In this document: in pieces, positions 49,248-58,045 of the stretch | Numbering within the stretch: position 1 is the first letter of the stretch | How the letters are laid out: each line of letters begins with the position of its first letter | From: Streptomyces flaveus | GTDB lineage: Bacteria; Actinomycetota; Actinomycetes; Streptomycetales; Streptomycetaceae | Length of the DNA stretch: 64,000 bases | Assembly (NCBI RefSeq): GCF_014647675.1 | Contig: NZ_BMPQ01000033.1 | Span: 1 to 64,000 of the forward strand | Direction: 5' to 3' | Program-made: the position numbers and the translations under genes | The notes under the pieces: model-generated | Databases searched by the model: none | Seen by the model: only the letters and a program-made list of their open reading frames with translations | What the model was told of the DNA's origin: nothing

Positions 49248-49316
49248 TAATCAAGTTTGACTAATTGACTCGGTGGGCATACCCTTCACGGGCAAGCTAC
49301 TAGTCAAGTTTGACTA
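49248..49316 (+). promoter_or_regulatory. PadR-type operators around the ABC exporter promoter
   Basis: TAATCAAGTTTGACTA (49248-49263) and TAGTCAAGTTTGACTA (49301-49316) are near-identical palindromes 53 bp apart. A -35 TTGACT (49257-49262), 17-bp spacer and -10 TACCCT (49280-49285) lie between, so the first site covers the -35 and the second follows the start point. Confidence 0.75.
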
Positions 49317-49337
49317 AGCTGTACCGGAGGGAGCCGG

Positions 49338-50324
49338 ATGACCGACGCGATCGTCGTCGAGGGCGTACGGAAGAGATACGGGGACAAGGCGGCCCTGAAC
49401 GGGCTGGATCTGGCGGTGCGGAGCGGCACCGTGCACGGTCTGCTCGGGCCGAACGGCGCCGGCAAGACCACCGCGGTACGCGTGCTGACCACGCTGCTGC
49501 GGCCGGACGAGGGGCGCGCGGAGGTCGCCGGGTACGACGTCGTGCGGGAGGCCGGCCGGGTGCGGCGACGCATCGGCCTGCTCGGCCAGCACGCCGCGCT
49601 CGACGAGGAACTCGGCGGACGGCAGAACCTGGAGATGTTCGGGCGCCTCTACCACCTGGGCGCCCGCCACGCGCGCGTGCGGGCCGACGAGCTCCTGGAG
49701 CGCTTCGGTCTCGCGGACACGGGCCGCAAGGCGGTGAAGCAGTACAGCGGCGGCATGCGGCGCCGACTGGACCTCGCAGCCTCCCTCATCACCGAGCCGG
49801 AGGTGCTCTTCCTGGACGAACCGACCACAGGGCTCGACCCGCGTGGCCGCGCCGAGGTGTGGGGCGCGGTGCGCTCCCTGGTCGGCGGCGGCACGACCGT
49901 ACTGCTCACCACGCAGTACCTGGAAGAGGCCGACCAGCTCGCCGACCACATCTCGGTCGTCGACCGGGGCCGGGTCATCGCGGACGGCACGGCGGACGAA
50001 CTGAAGACGAAGACGGGCGGCGACCGGATCGACGTGGTCCTGCGGGACGGCGGCCAACTGGGTGCCGCCGTAGCCCTGTTGCCGTTCGACAAGGACGACA
50101 TCTCCGTGGACGCCGACCGCCGCCTCCTCAGCGCCCCGGTCACCGACCGCATGGCGGCGCTCGCCGGGGCCGTACGCGCCCTGGAGGAGGCCGGGATCGA
50201 GGCGGAGGACATCGCCCTGCGGCGGCCGACGCTGGACGAGGTGTTCCTGCACCTCACGGGAGGCGACCCCACGGGATCCACAGGAGACGACCACCGCGAT
50301 CACGCTGTGAAGGAGGCCGTGTGA
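49338..50324 (+). CDS. ABC transporter ATP-binding protein, DrrA type
   Basis: A 328-aa ATPase of the daunorubicin-resistance (DrrA) family. Walker A is GLLGPNGAGKTT with Lys43, the signature KQYSGGMRRRLDLAASL, Walker B VLFLDEPTTGLD, and the H-loop region LLTTQYLEEAD. The C-terminal ~90 residues (TGGDRIDVVLRDGGQLG onwards) are the DrrA regulatory extension. GGAGGGAG precedes ATG 49338. It overlaps the permease gene and pumps drugs or lipids outward with it. Likely repressed by the upstream PadR protein. Confidence 0.9.
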   Translation: MTDAIVVEGVRKRYGDKAALNGLDLAVRSGTVHGLLGPNGAGKTTAVRVLTTLLRPDEGRAEVAGYDVVREAGRVRRRIGLLGQHAALDEELGGRQNLEMFGRLYHLGARHARVRADELLERFGLADTGRKAVKQYSGGMRRRLDLAASLITEPEVLFLDEPTTGLDPRGRAEVWGAVRSLVGGGTTVLLTTQYLEEADQLADHISVVDRGRVIADGTADELKTKTGGDRIDVVLRDGGQLGAAVALLPFDKDDISVDADRRLLSAPVTDRMAALAGAVRALEEAGIEAEDIALRRPTLDEVFLHLTGGDPTGSTGDDHRDHAVKEAV

Positions 50325-51139
50325 GTACGACGTACGAAGAGAGCCGCGTGGCGACGTACGAGACGAGCCATGACGGTGGGTGGGCGTACGTCCTCACCGA
50401 CTGCTGGACCATGACCCGGCGCGAACTCGCCCACTGGGCGCGGCAGCCGGTGCAGATGGTCGTCGGGCTCGTGTTCCCCGTGATGCTGCTGGTGATGTTC
50501 GGCTATCTGGTCGGCGGCGGACGGGGCGTCGAGGGCGACTACATCGACTTCCTGGTGCCCGGGATGCTGGCGCTGACCATGGCCTTCGGTCTGGAGGCCA
50601 CGATGATCGCCGTCACCCAGGACCTCAACAAGGGGGTGATCGACCGCTTCCGGTCGATGCCGATGACCAATGGGGCGGTCCTGGTGGGTCGTTCGGCCGC
50701 CGACATGCTCCAGTCGGCGGTGGGTCTGGCCGTGCTGATCGGCGTCGCGTATGCGCTCGGCTGGCGGGCGCACGGCACGTTCGGGTCCTTCCTGGGGGCC
50801 GTGGGGCTGCTGCTGCTGTTCCGGTTCGCGATGCTGTGGATCGGCATCCAGCTGGCGATGGTGGCCGGAAAGCCGGAGCTGGTACAGGCCGTGCAGATCC
50901 TGGTCTGGCCGGTCGGCTTCCTGTCCAACGCGTTCGCGGTCCCGAAGTCCATGCCGGACTGGCTGGGCACGGTGGTCGAGTGGAACCCGATGTCACACAC
51001 GGCAACAGCGGTACGGGACCTGCTCGGCAGCCCCGGCGGCGAGCCCGGCCACGTCTGGGCGGCGATCATCTGGCCGCTCGCCCTGCTGACGGTCTTCTTC
51101 CCGCTGGCGGTGCGGAGGTTCGGGGCGCTGAGCAAGTAG
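50321..51139 (+). CDS. ABC-2 type permease, DrrB type
   Basis: A 272-aa membrane protein of the ABC-2 exporter family with about six helices: MVVGLVFPVMLLVMFGYLVG, FLVPGMLALTMAFGLEATMI, VGLAVLIGVAYALGW, FLGAVGLLLLFRFAMLWIGI, LVQAVQILVWPVGFLSNAF and IIWPLALLTVFFPLAV. GVIDRFRSMPMT is the characteristic cytoplasmic loop. GTG 50321 overlaps the ATPase stop by four bases, with AGGAGG upstream, giving tight coupling. The exported substrate is unknown. Confidence 0.9.
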   Translation: MSTTYEESRVATYETSHDGGWAYVLTDCWTMTRRELAHWARQPVQMVVGLVFPVMLLVMFGYLVGGGRGVEGDYIDFLVPGMLALTMAFGLEATMIAVTQDLNKGVIDRFRSMPMTNGAVLVGRSAADMLQSAVGLAVLIGVAYALGWRAHGTFGSFLGAVGLLLLFRFAMLWIGIQLAMVAGKPELVQAVQILVWPVGFLSNAFAVPKSMPDWLGTVVEWNPMSHTATAVRDLLGSPGGEPGHVWAAIIWPLALLTVFFPLAVRRFGALSK

Positions 51140-51146
51140 CCGCGGC

Positions 51147-52553
51147 TCAGTGATGGAACCCGGTCGCCGCCTCCGTGTCGTGCGTCAGCGGATTCGGCTG
51201 GCGGCGAAGCTCGGGCAGCAGGCGCCCCAGGTCCTCGATGAACAGTTCGGCGAGGTCGGACGAGAAGCCGTTGCGGCACACGACGCGCAGCGCGGAGAGG
51301 TCCTCGCGGTTCGCCGGGAAGGTGTACGCGGGGACGAGCCAGCCTCGCTCGCGCATCCTCCGGGACACGTCGAAGACGTCGTACGCCGTCACATCGGTTG
51401 CTGTCGTGAAGGCGAAGACCGGCAACTGGTCGCCACGAGTGAGGAGTCGGAAGTCTCCCAGCCCCTCGACGCGGTCGGCGAGCCCCATGGCCACGTCCCG
51501 CGTCGCCTGCTGGACCGCCCGGAAGCCCTCGCGGCCCAGCCGCAGGAACGTGTAGTACTGCGCGACGACCTGGGCGCCCGGCCGGGAGAAGTTGAGTGCG
51601 AAGGTGGGCATGTCGCCGCCGAGGTAGTTCACCCTGAAGACCAGTTCCTCGGGCAGCTCGGCGGCGGACCGCCACAGGGCCCAGCCGACACCGGGGTACA
51701 CGAGCCCGTACTTGTGCCCCGAGGTGTTGATGGAGGCCACGCGCGGCAGCCGGAAGTCCCAGAGCAGGTCCGCGTCGAGGAAGGGAGCGACCATCGCTCC
51801 GGACGCCCCGTCGACATGGACGGGAATGTCGAGACCTGTTCGCTCCTGCAACTCGTCCAGGGCGGTGCAGAGTTCGGCGATCGGCTCGTACGACCCGTCG
51901 AAGGTGGACCCCAGGATGCCGACGACACCGATGGTGTTCTCGTCGCACAACTCGGCAGCCGCCTGCGGATCGAGGTGGAACCGGTCGCCCTCCATGGGCA
52001 CTTGGCGCGCCTCGACCTCCCAGAAGGTGCAGAACTTCTCCCAGCAGACCTGGACGTTGACGCCCATGACGAGGTTCGGGCGAGCTCCGGGATACCGGTC
52101 GGCATTCTTCTTGGCCCAGCGGCGCTTGAGCGCCATGCCCGCGAGCATGCATGCCTCGCTCGACCCGGTCGTCGAGCAGCCCACGGCGGCGGACGGATCC
52201 GGCGCGTTCCACAGGTCGGCGAGCATCGCCACGCACCGCCGCTCCAGCTCTGCCGTTCGCGGATACTCGTCCTTGTCGATCATGTTCTTGTCCCGGCACT
52301 CCGCCATCAGCACGTCGGCCTGCGGTTCCATCCAGGTGGTGACGAAGGTGGCGAGGTTGAGGCGAGAGTTCCCGTCCAGCATCAGCTCGTCGTGGACGAG
52401 CTGATAGGCCGTGGCCGGTGGCAGCGGCCCGTCCGGCAGCCGGTGCTGGGGTGGAGCCTCGGTCATGCCTCCGACCGGATTGGCCTCGCCGTAGAAGGGG
52501 TTGGCGGCCCGGGGGCGCTCGTCGGGCTTCTCGGGGCCAGTGTGGAGCGGCAT
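51147..52553 (-). CDS. gad: glutamate decarboxylase
   Basis: A 468-aa PLP-dependent group II decarboxylase. LDGNSRLNLATFVTTWMEPQ and AVGCSTTGSSEACMLAGMAL are characteristic of glutamate decarboxylases; HVDGASGAMVAPF binds PLP, and Lys281 in INTSGHKYGLVYPG forms the Schiff base. It converts glutamate to GABA with consumption of a proton, a likely acid-stress role in the cytoplasm. The gene is convergent with the permease with only seven bases between stops. Start ATG 52553; a preceding GGAGG is nearby. Confidence 0.93.
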   Translation of the reverse strand: MPLHTGPEKPDERPRAANPFYGEANPVGGMTEAPPQHRLPDGPLPPATAYQLVHDELMLDGNSRLNLATFVTTWMEPQADVLMAECRDKNMIDKDEYPRTAELERRCVAMLADLWNAPDPSAAVGCSTTGSSEACMLAGMALKRRWAKKNADRYPGARPNLVMGVNVQVCWEKFCTFWEVEARQVPMEGDRFHLDPQAAAELCDENTIGVVGILGSTFDGSYEPIAELCTALDELQERTGLDIPVHVDGASGAMVAPFLDADLLWDFRLPRVASINTSGHKYGLVYPGVGWALWRSAAELPEELVFRVNYLGGDMPTFALNFSRPGAQVVAQYYTFLRLGREGFRAVQQATRDVAMGLADRVEGLGDFRLLTRGDQLPVFAFTTATDVTAYDVFDVSRRMRERGWLVPAYTFPANREDLSALRVVCRNGFSSDLAELFIEDLGRLLPELRRQPNPLTHDTEAATGFHH

Positions 52554-52793
52554 GGTGCCTCCGGTCGGTCAGGTCGGGCTTCCATGATGGATCACAGGGG
52601 TGTCATAACCGGGTAAAGGTTGCATAGCGACTGGAGGTGATGAGTTACTCACAGGGTGGCTCTCATCGGTGTACAGGGGGCGCACAAGGAGGCCATGGAA
52701 CCTGGAGGCGTCACTCGGCGTTGATAGCTTTGGTTGTCCGAAGCAGAAAAGACGATCGTCTGCGCCTCACTTCACCCTCAGGAGCCCGGAACC

Positions 52794-53759
52794 ATGACGC
52801 TTGCCCTTGGACCAAGCTGGTTGGATCCGGACTACCTGCTCGACACATTCGGCATCTGGGGACTGCTGGTCATCGTCTTCGCCGAGTCCGGCCTGCTCAT
52901 CGGCTTCTTCCTGCCGGGTGACTCGCTGCTGTTCACGGCGGGGCTGCTGATCGCCGAGGGCACGCTGGACTTCCCGCTGTGGGCGGCCGTCATCCTGATC
53001 TGTATCGCCGCGATCCTCGGCGACCAGGCGGGCTACATGTTCGGCAAGAAAGTGGGGCCCGCGCTGTTCAAGCGCCCGGACTCCCGCCTCTTCAAACAGG
53101 AGAACGTGGTCAAGGCCCACGACTTCTTCGAGAAGTACGGGCCCAAGTCCCTTGTGCTGGCCCGCTTCGTGCCCATCGTGCGGACGTTCACGCCGATCAT
53201 CGCGGGCGTCAGCGGCATGCGGTACCGCTCGTTCCTCACGTTCAACATCCTCGGCGGCATCCTCTGGGGCGCGGGCGTCACGCTGCTCGGCCATTGGCTG
53301 GGCCAGATCGACTTCGTGAAGAAGAACATCGAGGCGATCCTCATCCTGATCGTCTTCCTCTCCGTGCTGCCGATCATCATCGAGATCCTGAAAGCCCGCG
53401 GCAAGTCGAAGAAGAGCCCGCAACAGGCTCCGGAGGCACCGCCCGCCATGGACGACGCGACGACCCAGCTGCGCGCCGTGCCACCGGCCCACCAGGACCA
53501 GACGTACGGCCACCAGGGCCAGGACCAGGGCGCATACGGCCACCAGGGCCGCCAGGACCAGGGATACGGCCACCAGGGCGGCCAGGGCTACCCGCAGCAG
53601 CAACCGCAACAGCAGCCCCCGTACGGCTCGGACCAGGGTTACGGACAGCAGCAGGGCCAGCCGCCCTACGCCGCCCAGTACCCGCAGGGCCAGCAATACC
53701 CGCAGGGCGGCCAGGGCGGCTACCCGTACGGCCAGGGCCAGGACTACCCGCAAGGCTGA
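52794..53759 (+). CDS. DedA family membrane protein with Gln/Gly/Tyr-rich tail
   Basis: A 321-aa DedA (SNARE-associated/VTT) protein, a family implicated in flipping undecaprenyl phosphate or phospholipid. Conserved ESGLLIGFFLPGDSLLFTAG, GDQAGYMFGKKVG, FEKYGPKSLVLARFVPIVRT and AGVSGMRYRSFL are present, with membrane helices before and after. The last ~105 residues form a low-complexity tail of GHQG/GQDQG and YPQG repeats, unusual for DedA. AGGAG precedes ATG 52794. The family's normal length is ~200-220 aa, so the tail is a clear extension. Confidence 0.9.
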   Translation: MTLALGPSWLDPDYLLDTFGIWGLLVIVFAESGLLIGFFLPGDSLLFTAGLLIAEGTLDFPLWAAVILICIAAILGDQAGYMFGKKVGPALFKRPDSRLFKQENVVKAHDFFEKYGPKSLVLARFVPIVRTFTPIIAGVSGMRYRSFLTFNILGGILWGAGVTLLGHWLGQIDFVKKNIEAILILIVFLSVLPIIIEILKARGKSKKSPQQAPEAPPAMDDATTQLRAVPPAHQDQTYGHQGQDQGAYGHQGRQDQGYGHQGGQGYPQQQPQQQPPYGSDQGYGQQQGQPPYAAQYPQGQQYPQGGQGGYPYGQGQDYPQG

Positions 53760-53787
53760 GCGGGCCTGGGCAGTCCCGCGACCCCGA

Positions 53788-53860
53788 GGGGGCCGGAGGC
53801 CCCCAAGGGGCGCGGGGAACGGCGCGACCAGCCACAAACAACCCGCAGCCGCCAGCGAAC
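53788..53860. repeat. hairpin plus dispersed intergenic repeat, copy 2
   Basis: A GGGGGCC-GGA-GGCCCCC hairpin is followed by AAGGGGCGCGGGGAACGGCG, CGACCAGCCACAAACAAC and CCGCAGCCGC. It is a shortened version of the repeats at 33613-33680 and 57904-57975, between the convergent DedA and ThrE-like genes. Confidence 0.75.
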
Positions 53861-53886
53861 CAGTAGCCCCGAGCTATAAGGCGCCC

Positions 53887-55524
53887 TCAGAAACCACGTG
53901 TCCGCTTGGCCGCACGCCGCCCCTCCGTCGAAACCCCCGGCAGCCGCATGAACAGCCGGGAGATCTCCGAGCCGAGGTTCACACCGATCGCGATGGCCAT
54001 CGCGAGAGCGGCGGCCTTGGACAGGTTGACAAGGCCGGCGTCGACGTCGTTCTGGGCGATGGACAGCAGCCCGAAGTACGTCGCCGAACCGGGCAGCAGC
54101 GGCCCGATCGCCGCCGTCGTGTACGGCAGGGCGGAGGCGAACCGGAAGCGGGACAGCAACTGTCCGAACAGGCCCACCACGCCCGCCGCGACAGCCGTGG
54201 AGGCGACCGGCGAGAGCCCGCCCGGGTAGTGCATCGCGCCGTACACCGACCAGGCCACCCCACCGTTGAGGGTCACCATCAGGACGGTGGATCGTTCCTG
54301 CTGGAGCAGTACGGCGAAGGCCAGCGCCAGCAGCATCGAGGCGACGATCGCCACCACGGGCTGCTGGGAGCTGCTCACGGCGATATCCGGATCCAGCTCC
54401 GCGCCCAGCTTCACTCCGAAGTACAGCGCCAGCAGAACCCCGGTGACGATGCCCACGTAGAAGTACATGACCTCCAGCAGGCGCGCGGCGGCGGTGATGT
54501 AGAAGCCGGTCAGCCCGTCCTGGACGCCCGCGACCAGCGCCCGCCCGGGCAGCAGCGCGAAGAGCCCACCGGTGACCACCGCGGACGACGCCACGTCGAC
54601 GTTCGCCAGTGTCAGCGCGATGCCGATCGCGGCCGGAGGCATCGCGGCCACCGTGAACTGGTAGAACTCGGGCAGCCCGCGCCCCGCGCACAGCCACGCC
54701 AGCCGGTCGCCGAGCATCGCGCCGAGCGCGGCGGCGACGAACACGATGGCGTCACCGCCGACGAGCACGGAGGCCGCGCCCGCGAGCAGCCCGGCGGCAC
54801 CGGTCAGTACCCAGCCGGGATAGGGGTGCCGGTTGCGTCGTATCTCCGCGAGCCGCCGGTAGGCCTCCTCCAGGGAGACCTCGGTCTCGTCGTCACTGAT
54901 GTCGTCGACGAGGCGGTACACGGCCGCGAGCCGCGTGTAGTCGGTGGCCCGGCGGCGTACCGTCCGCGAGGCCGTGATCGGGTCGTCCACCAGGGACGGC
55001 TGGTACGACATGGACAGCAAGGTGAAGGTGACGTTCGGCTCACAGCGGTCCAGGCCGTACGAACGGCAGACGGCGAGCATCGCCGCCTCCACGTCCTCGG
55101 CGCCCTCGCCGCCCGCGAGCAGCAGTTCGCCGATACGCAGCGTCAGGTCGAGCACCCGCGGGACGGCCGGGCCGTCGTCCTCCTCCGTGCGCTGGGCGGG
55201 CTCGGCGACGGGCCGGTCGGACACCGGCATACGCAGCATCGTGCGCATTCGGTCCTGCCAGGGCACCTCCTTGGTCAGCCTGACCACGGGGATGCCGGTC
55301 GGCGGGGTGAAGGCGGGGGCCCGGTACGTACGCGGGGCGTTGAACGCCGAGCCCTCCCGCTCGGCGGACGGCGGCTCGGGCGGCGCGAGCCCTTCAGGGA
55401 TCGCGAACTCCGACGTCGTATGCGACTCGTCCTCGAACGCCGCTGCCACCCCGCTCGGCGGCGCGAACGCGCTCCTCGCCTCGTCCGACTGCGGCTTACG
55501 GTCCTCCGCGTCCGGCTCAGCCAC
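53887..55524 (-). CDS. threonine/serine exporter ThrE-like
   Basis: A 545-aa membrane protein with the two ThrE domains. The N-terminal ~110 residues are disordered; the cytoplasmic catalytic-like part starts VLDLTRLRIGELLLAGGEGA-like (actual DLTLRIGELLLAGGEGAEDV) and includes YGLDRCEPNVTFTLLS. About ten membrane helices follow, including GWVLTGAAGLLAGAASVLVG, VVTGGLFALLPGRALVAGVQ and IVASMLLALAFAVLLQQERS. It would export threonine and serine using proton force. GTG 55524 is an uncertain start (upstream in-frame GTG and ATG exist). Confidence 0.82.
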   Translation of the reverse strand: MAEPDAEDRKPQSDEARSAFAPPSGVAAAFEDESHTTSEFAIPEGLAPPEPPSAEREGSAFNAPRTYRAPAFTPPTGIPVVRLTKEVPWQDRMRTMLRMPVSDRPVAEPAQRTEEDDGPAVPRVLDLTLRIGELLLAGGEGAEDVEAAMLAVCRSYGLDRCEPNVTFTLLSMSYQPSLVDDPITASRTVRRRATDYTRLAAVYRLVDDISDDETEVSLEEAYRRLAEIRRNRHPYPGWVLTGAAGLLAGAASVLVGGDAIVFVAAALGAMLGDRLAWLCAGRGLPEFYQFTVAAMPPAAIGIALTLANVDVASSAVVTGGLFALLPGRALVAGVQDGLTGFYITAAARLLEVMYFYVGIVTGVLLALYFGVKLGAELDPDIAVSSSQQPVVAIVASMLLALAFAVLLQQERSTVLMVTLNGGVAWSVYGAMHYPGGLSPVASTAVAAGVVGLFGQLLSRFRFASALPYTTAAIGPLLPGSATYFGLLSIAQNDVDAGLVNLSKAAALAMAIAIGVNLGSEISRLFMRLPGVSTEGRRAAKRTRGF

Positions 55525-55684
55525 CAGCTCCCGCCCCACTTCTCCTACGTCCGTTCCCGTACGTGCTCCCCCGTACGCCGTATCTCGGATGTACGCCTCT
55601 GCGCAAGAACGCCTCAGCGCAAGAACACACGAACGGGCCGCGTCACCCATCGGGTCACGCGGCCCGCCGGTCGATCATTCGGCC

Positions 55685-56176
55685 TCAGTGGCCGCCGGTC
55701 TCCTTGAAGCGCTTGTAGGAGCGCTCGATCTCGGCCTCGGCGTCCGTGCGGCCCACCCAGTTGGCGCCCTCGACGGACTTGCCGGGCTCCAGGTCCTTGT
55801 AGACCTCGAAGAAGTGCTGGATCTCCAGACGGTCGAACTCCGACACATGGTGGATGTCCCGCAGGTGCTCCACGCGCGGGTCGTGCGCCGGGACGCACAG
55901 CAGCTTGTCGTCGCCGCCGGCCTCGTCCGTCATGCGGAACATGCCGATCGTGCGGCACTGGATGAGGCAGCCGGGGAAGGTCGGCTCGTCCAGGATGACG
56001 AGGGCGTCCAGCGGGTCGCCGTCCTCGCCGAGGGTGTTCTCGACGAAGCCGTAGTCGGCCGGGTAGCTGGTCGAGGTGAAGAGTCGACGGTCCAGGCGGA
56101 TCCGACCGGTCTCGTGGTCCACCTCGTACTTGTTCCGCGAACCCTTCGGAATCTCGATCGTGACGTCGAACTCCAC
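55685..56176 (-). CDS. ppa: inorganic pyrophosphatase
   Basis: A 163-aa type I soluble pyrophosphatase. The core EIPKGSRNKYEVDHETGRIR, then YPADYGFVENTLGEDGDPLD with the catalytic aspartates and ALVILDEPTFPGC, is complete, and the tail ends YKRFKETGGH as in other actinobacteria. GTG 56176 is chosen because GGAGG lies eight bases before it and the family starts with EFDVTIEIPKG; ATG 56200 would add eight residues. It hydrolyses pyrophosphate to drive biosynthesis. Confidence 0.95.
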   Translation of the reverse strand: MEFDVTIEIPKGSRNKYEVDHETGRIRLDRRLFTSTSYPADYGFVENTLGEDGDPLDALVILDEPTFPGCLIQCRTIGMFRMTDEAGGDDKLLCVPAHDPRVEHLRDIHHVSEFDRLEIQHFFEVYKDLEPGKSVEGANWVGRTDAEAEIERSYKRFKETGGH

Positions 56177-56261
56177 CGGTGGCTCCTCCATGATCAACAC
56201 ATACGTCTGGTGGTTAAGTGTCCCTCACGCAGGTGTGTGATCGCGAAAGGGGTTGGTGTCC

Positions 56262-57854
56262 GTGCCGGAGCTGAAGGCTTGGCGGGCCGCGCGACCGCAT
56301 GTGGAGCGGATCGCGCGAGCCGTGAGGCCGGGGCTCGTACGGGCCGTGGAAGCCGTCAGGCCGTGGCTCGTACGGTCCTTGGGGGCTGTGCGGCCGCGGA
56401 TCGCGCGGCTGACCACCGTGCAGTTCACGGCGGGCGCCGCTCTCCTCGGCCTCGCACTGGCGGCCACCGTGGTGACCGCGGCCGGCCCTTGGGACTCCAG
56501 CGGTCAGCGTACGGCCGAGCGGGACTGGGCGGCATCGCGGGAGGGGGTAGGTGGCGCAGATCACGGCCCTGGATCCGGCCCTGAATCCGGTACGTCCGAG
56601 AAGGCGCCGCGCCCCGCACCCAGCGCCCCCTCCGTACTCGCCGGCCTCGGGCGCACGACCGGCACCGTTTCCTCGCCCACCGAGAAGGCCCTCGCCGATG
56701 TCCTCGGCCCACTGCTCGACGACCCCTCGCTGGGTTCGGAACGTACGGCCGCGGTCGTCGACGTGGCCACCGGCAAGCGGCTGTACGGCAGGGCCGCGGG
56801 CGAGGCGCTGACGCCCGCCTCCACCACGAAGATCGCCACCGCCGTCGCGGCGCTCTCCGCGGCGGGCGCCGACCACCGCATCGCGACCCGCACGGTCCTC
56901 GATCCCGGCACCAAGAAACTCGTCCTCGTCGGCGGCGGCGACCCCACGCTGACCGCCCGCGAGGAAACGAAGGGCAACGCCAGCCTGCGTACGCTCGCCG
57001 ACGAGACCGCCCGGGCCCTCAAGGCCCGCAAGCTGGACGTGGTGACGCTCTCGTACGACACCACGCTGTACGACGGCCCAGCGCTGCACCCCATCGGTCG
57101 CAACGTCAACCTCGCACCGGTCACCGCCCTGATGACCGACGAGGGACGCCTCAACGACTCGTCCTCCGGCCCTGCGGACCGCAGCACGGACCCGGCGGCG
57201 GACGCGGCCCGGCAGTTCGCGGCCCTCCTGAACGACCGTGGCATCAAGACCAAGTCCCCCGGCCCCTCCAAGGCGACGGGCCGCGCGGAGCCTCTCGCGA
57301 AGGTCGAGTCCCCGCCCCTGTCCGCCCTGGTCGAGCGGATGCTGACCAACAGCGACAACGACATCGCCGAGGCCCTGGCCCGCCAGACCGCACTCGCCTC
57401 CGGCGAACAGGCCAGCTTCGAAGGCGGCTCCACGGCGATCCGTACGCAGCTGAAGAAGCTCGGACTGCCCATGGAAGGCGCCCGGTTCGCGGACGGCAGC
57501 GGCCTGGACCGAGCCGACCGACTCACCGCGGACCTGCTCACCGCCCTCCTGGCCAAGGCAGGCGCCCCCGACCACCCCGAACTCCGCCCCGCCCTGACCG
57601 GCCTCCCCGTAGCAGGCTTCACCGGAACCCTCCGCAACCGCTACACGGACCAGCCCGGCACGGGAGTCGTACGAGCGAAGACAGGCACGCTGACGGGCGT
57701 ACACACCCTGGCAGGCACGGTGGTGGACACAGAGGGCCGCCTACTGGCCTTCGCTTTCCTGACGTCTTCGGACCGCCCGGCGGATCCGGCAGCAACACAG
57801 AAGACGCTGGACGGCGCGGCGTCGGCGCTGGCGAACTGCGGCTGCGGCTCCTGA
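56262..57854 (+). CDS. dacB: D-alanyl-D-alanine carboxypeptidase/endopeptidase (PBP4 type)
   Basis: A 530-aa serine peptidase of the PBP4/S13 family. The SxxK motif is PASTTKIATA, SxN is LTNSDNDIAEALARQ, and KTG is VVRAKTGTLTG. An uncleaved signal anchor (TAGAALLGLALAATVVTAAG) follows a basic, arginine- and proline-repeated cytoplasmic segment (VRPGLVRAVEAVRPWLVRSL) of ~60 residues, which is longer than usual. GTG 56262 is placed by AAAGGGG upstream, TTG/GTG at 56253/56256 being alternatives. It trims or cleaves peptidoglycan cross-links outside the membrane. Confidence 0.9.
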   Translation: MPELKAWRAARPHVERIARAVRPGLVRAVEAVRPWLVRSLGAVRPRIARLTTVQFTAGAALLGLALAATVVTAAGPWDSSGQRTAERDWAASREGVGGADHGPGSGPESGTSEKAPRPAPSAPSVLAGLGRTTGTVSSPTEKALADVLGPLLDDPSLGSERTAAVVDVATGKRLYGRAAGEALTPASTTKIATAVAALSAAGADHRIATRTVLDPGTKKLVLVGGGDPTLTAREETKGNASLRTLADETARALKARKLDVVTLSYDTTLYDGPALHPIGRNVNLAPVTALMTDEGRLNDSSSGPADRSTDPAADAARQFAALLNDRGIKTKSPGPSKATGRAEPLAKVESPPLSALVERMLTNSDNDIAEALARQTALASGEQASFEGGSTAIRTQLKKLGLPMEGARFADGSGLDRADRLTADLLTALLAKAGAPDHPELRPALTGLPVAGFTGTLRNRYTDQPGTGVVRAKTGTLTGVHTLAGTVVDTEGRLLAFAFLTSSDRPADPAATQKTLDGAASALANCGCGS

Positions 57855-57877
57855 GGAGGCGGCTGTGGCTGCGCTTT

Positions 57878-57905
57878 TGAAAGGGGGCCGCAGGCCCTCC
57901 TTTCA
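57878..57905 (+). terminator. hairpin after dacB
   Basis: TGAAAGGGGGCC (57878-57889) pairs with GGCCCTCCTTTCA (57893-57905) around a GCA loop with one bulged base, 24 bases after the dacB stop. A dispersed repeat begins directly behind it. Confidence 0.8.
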
Positions 57906-57975
57906 GGGGCGCGGGGCTGTGACATATGCGGCTCCGCCGCGTGGGCGCGCTCAGCCACAACGCACCCGCAGCCGA
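57904..57975. repeat. dispersed intergenic repeat, copy 3
   Basis: Starts CAGGGGCGCGGGGCTGTGAC and continues with GCGGCTCCGCCGCGTGGGCG, CGCTCAGCCACAACGCACCC, GCAGCCGAGC. Close to the copy at 33613-33680 over ~60 bp. Confidence 0.75.
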
Positions 57976-58045
57976 GCTACAACCAAGAACCCCCACGAAC
58001 CCCACACCCTGCACCCAGCGGCAGCGCTCACGTACGGTTGAGGGC

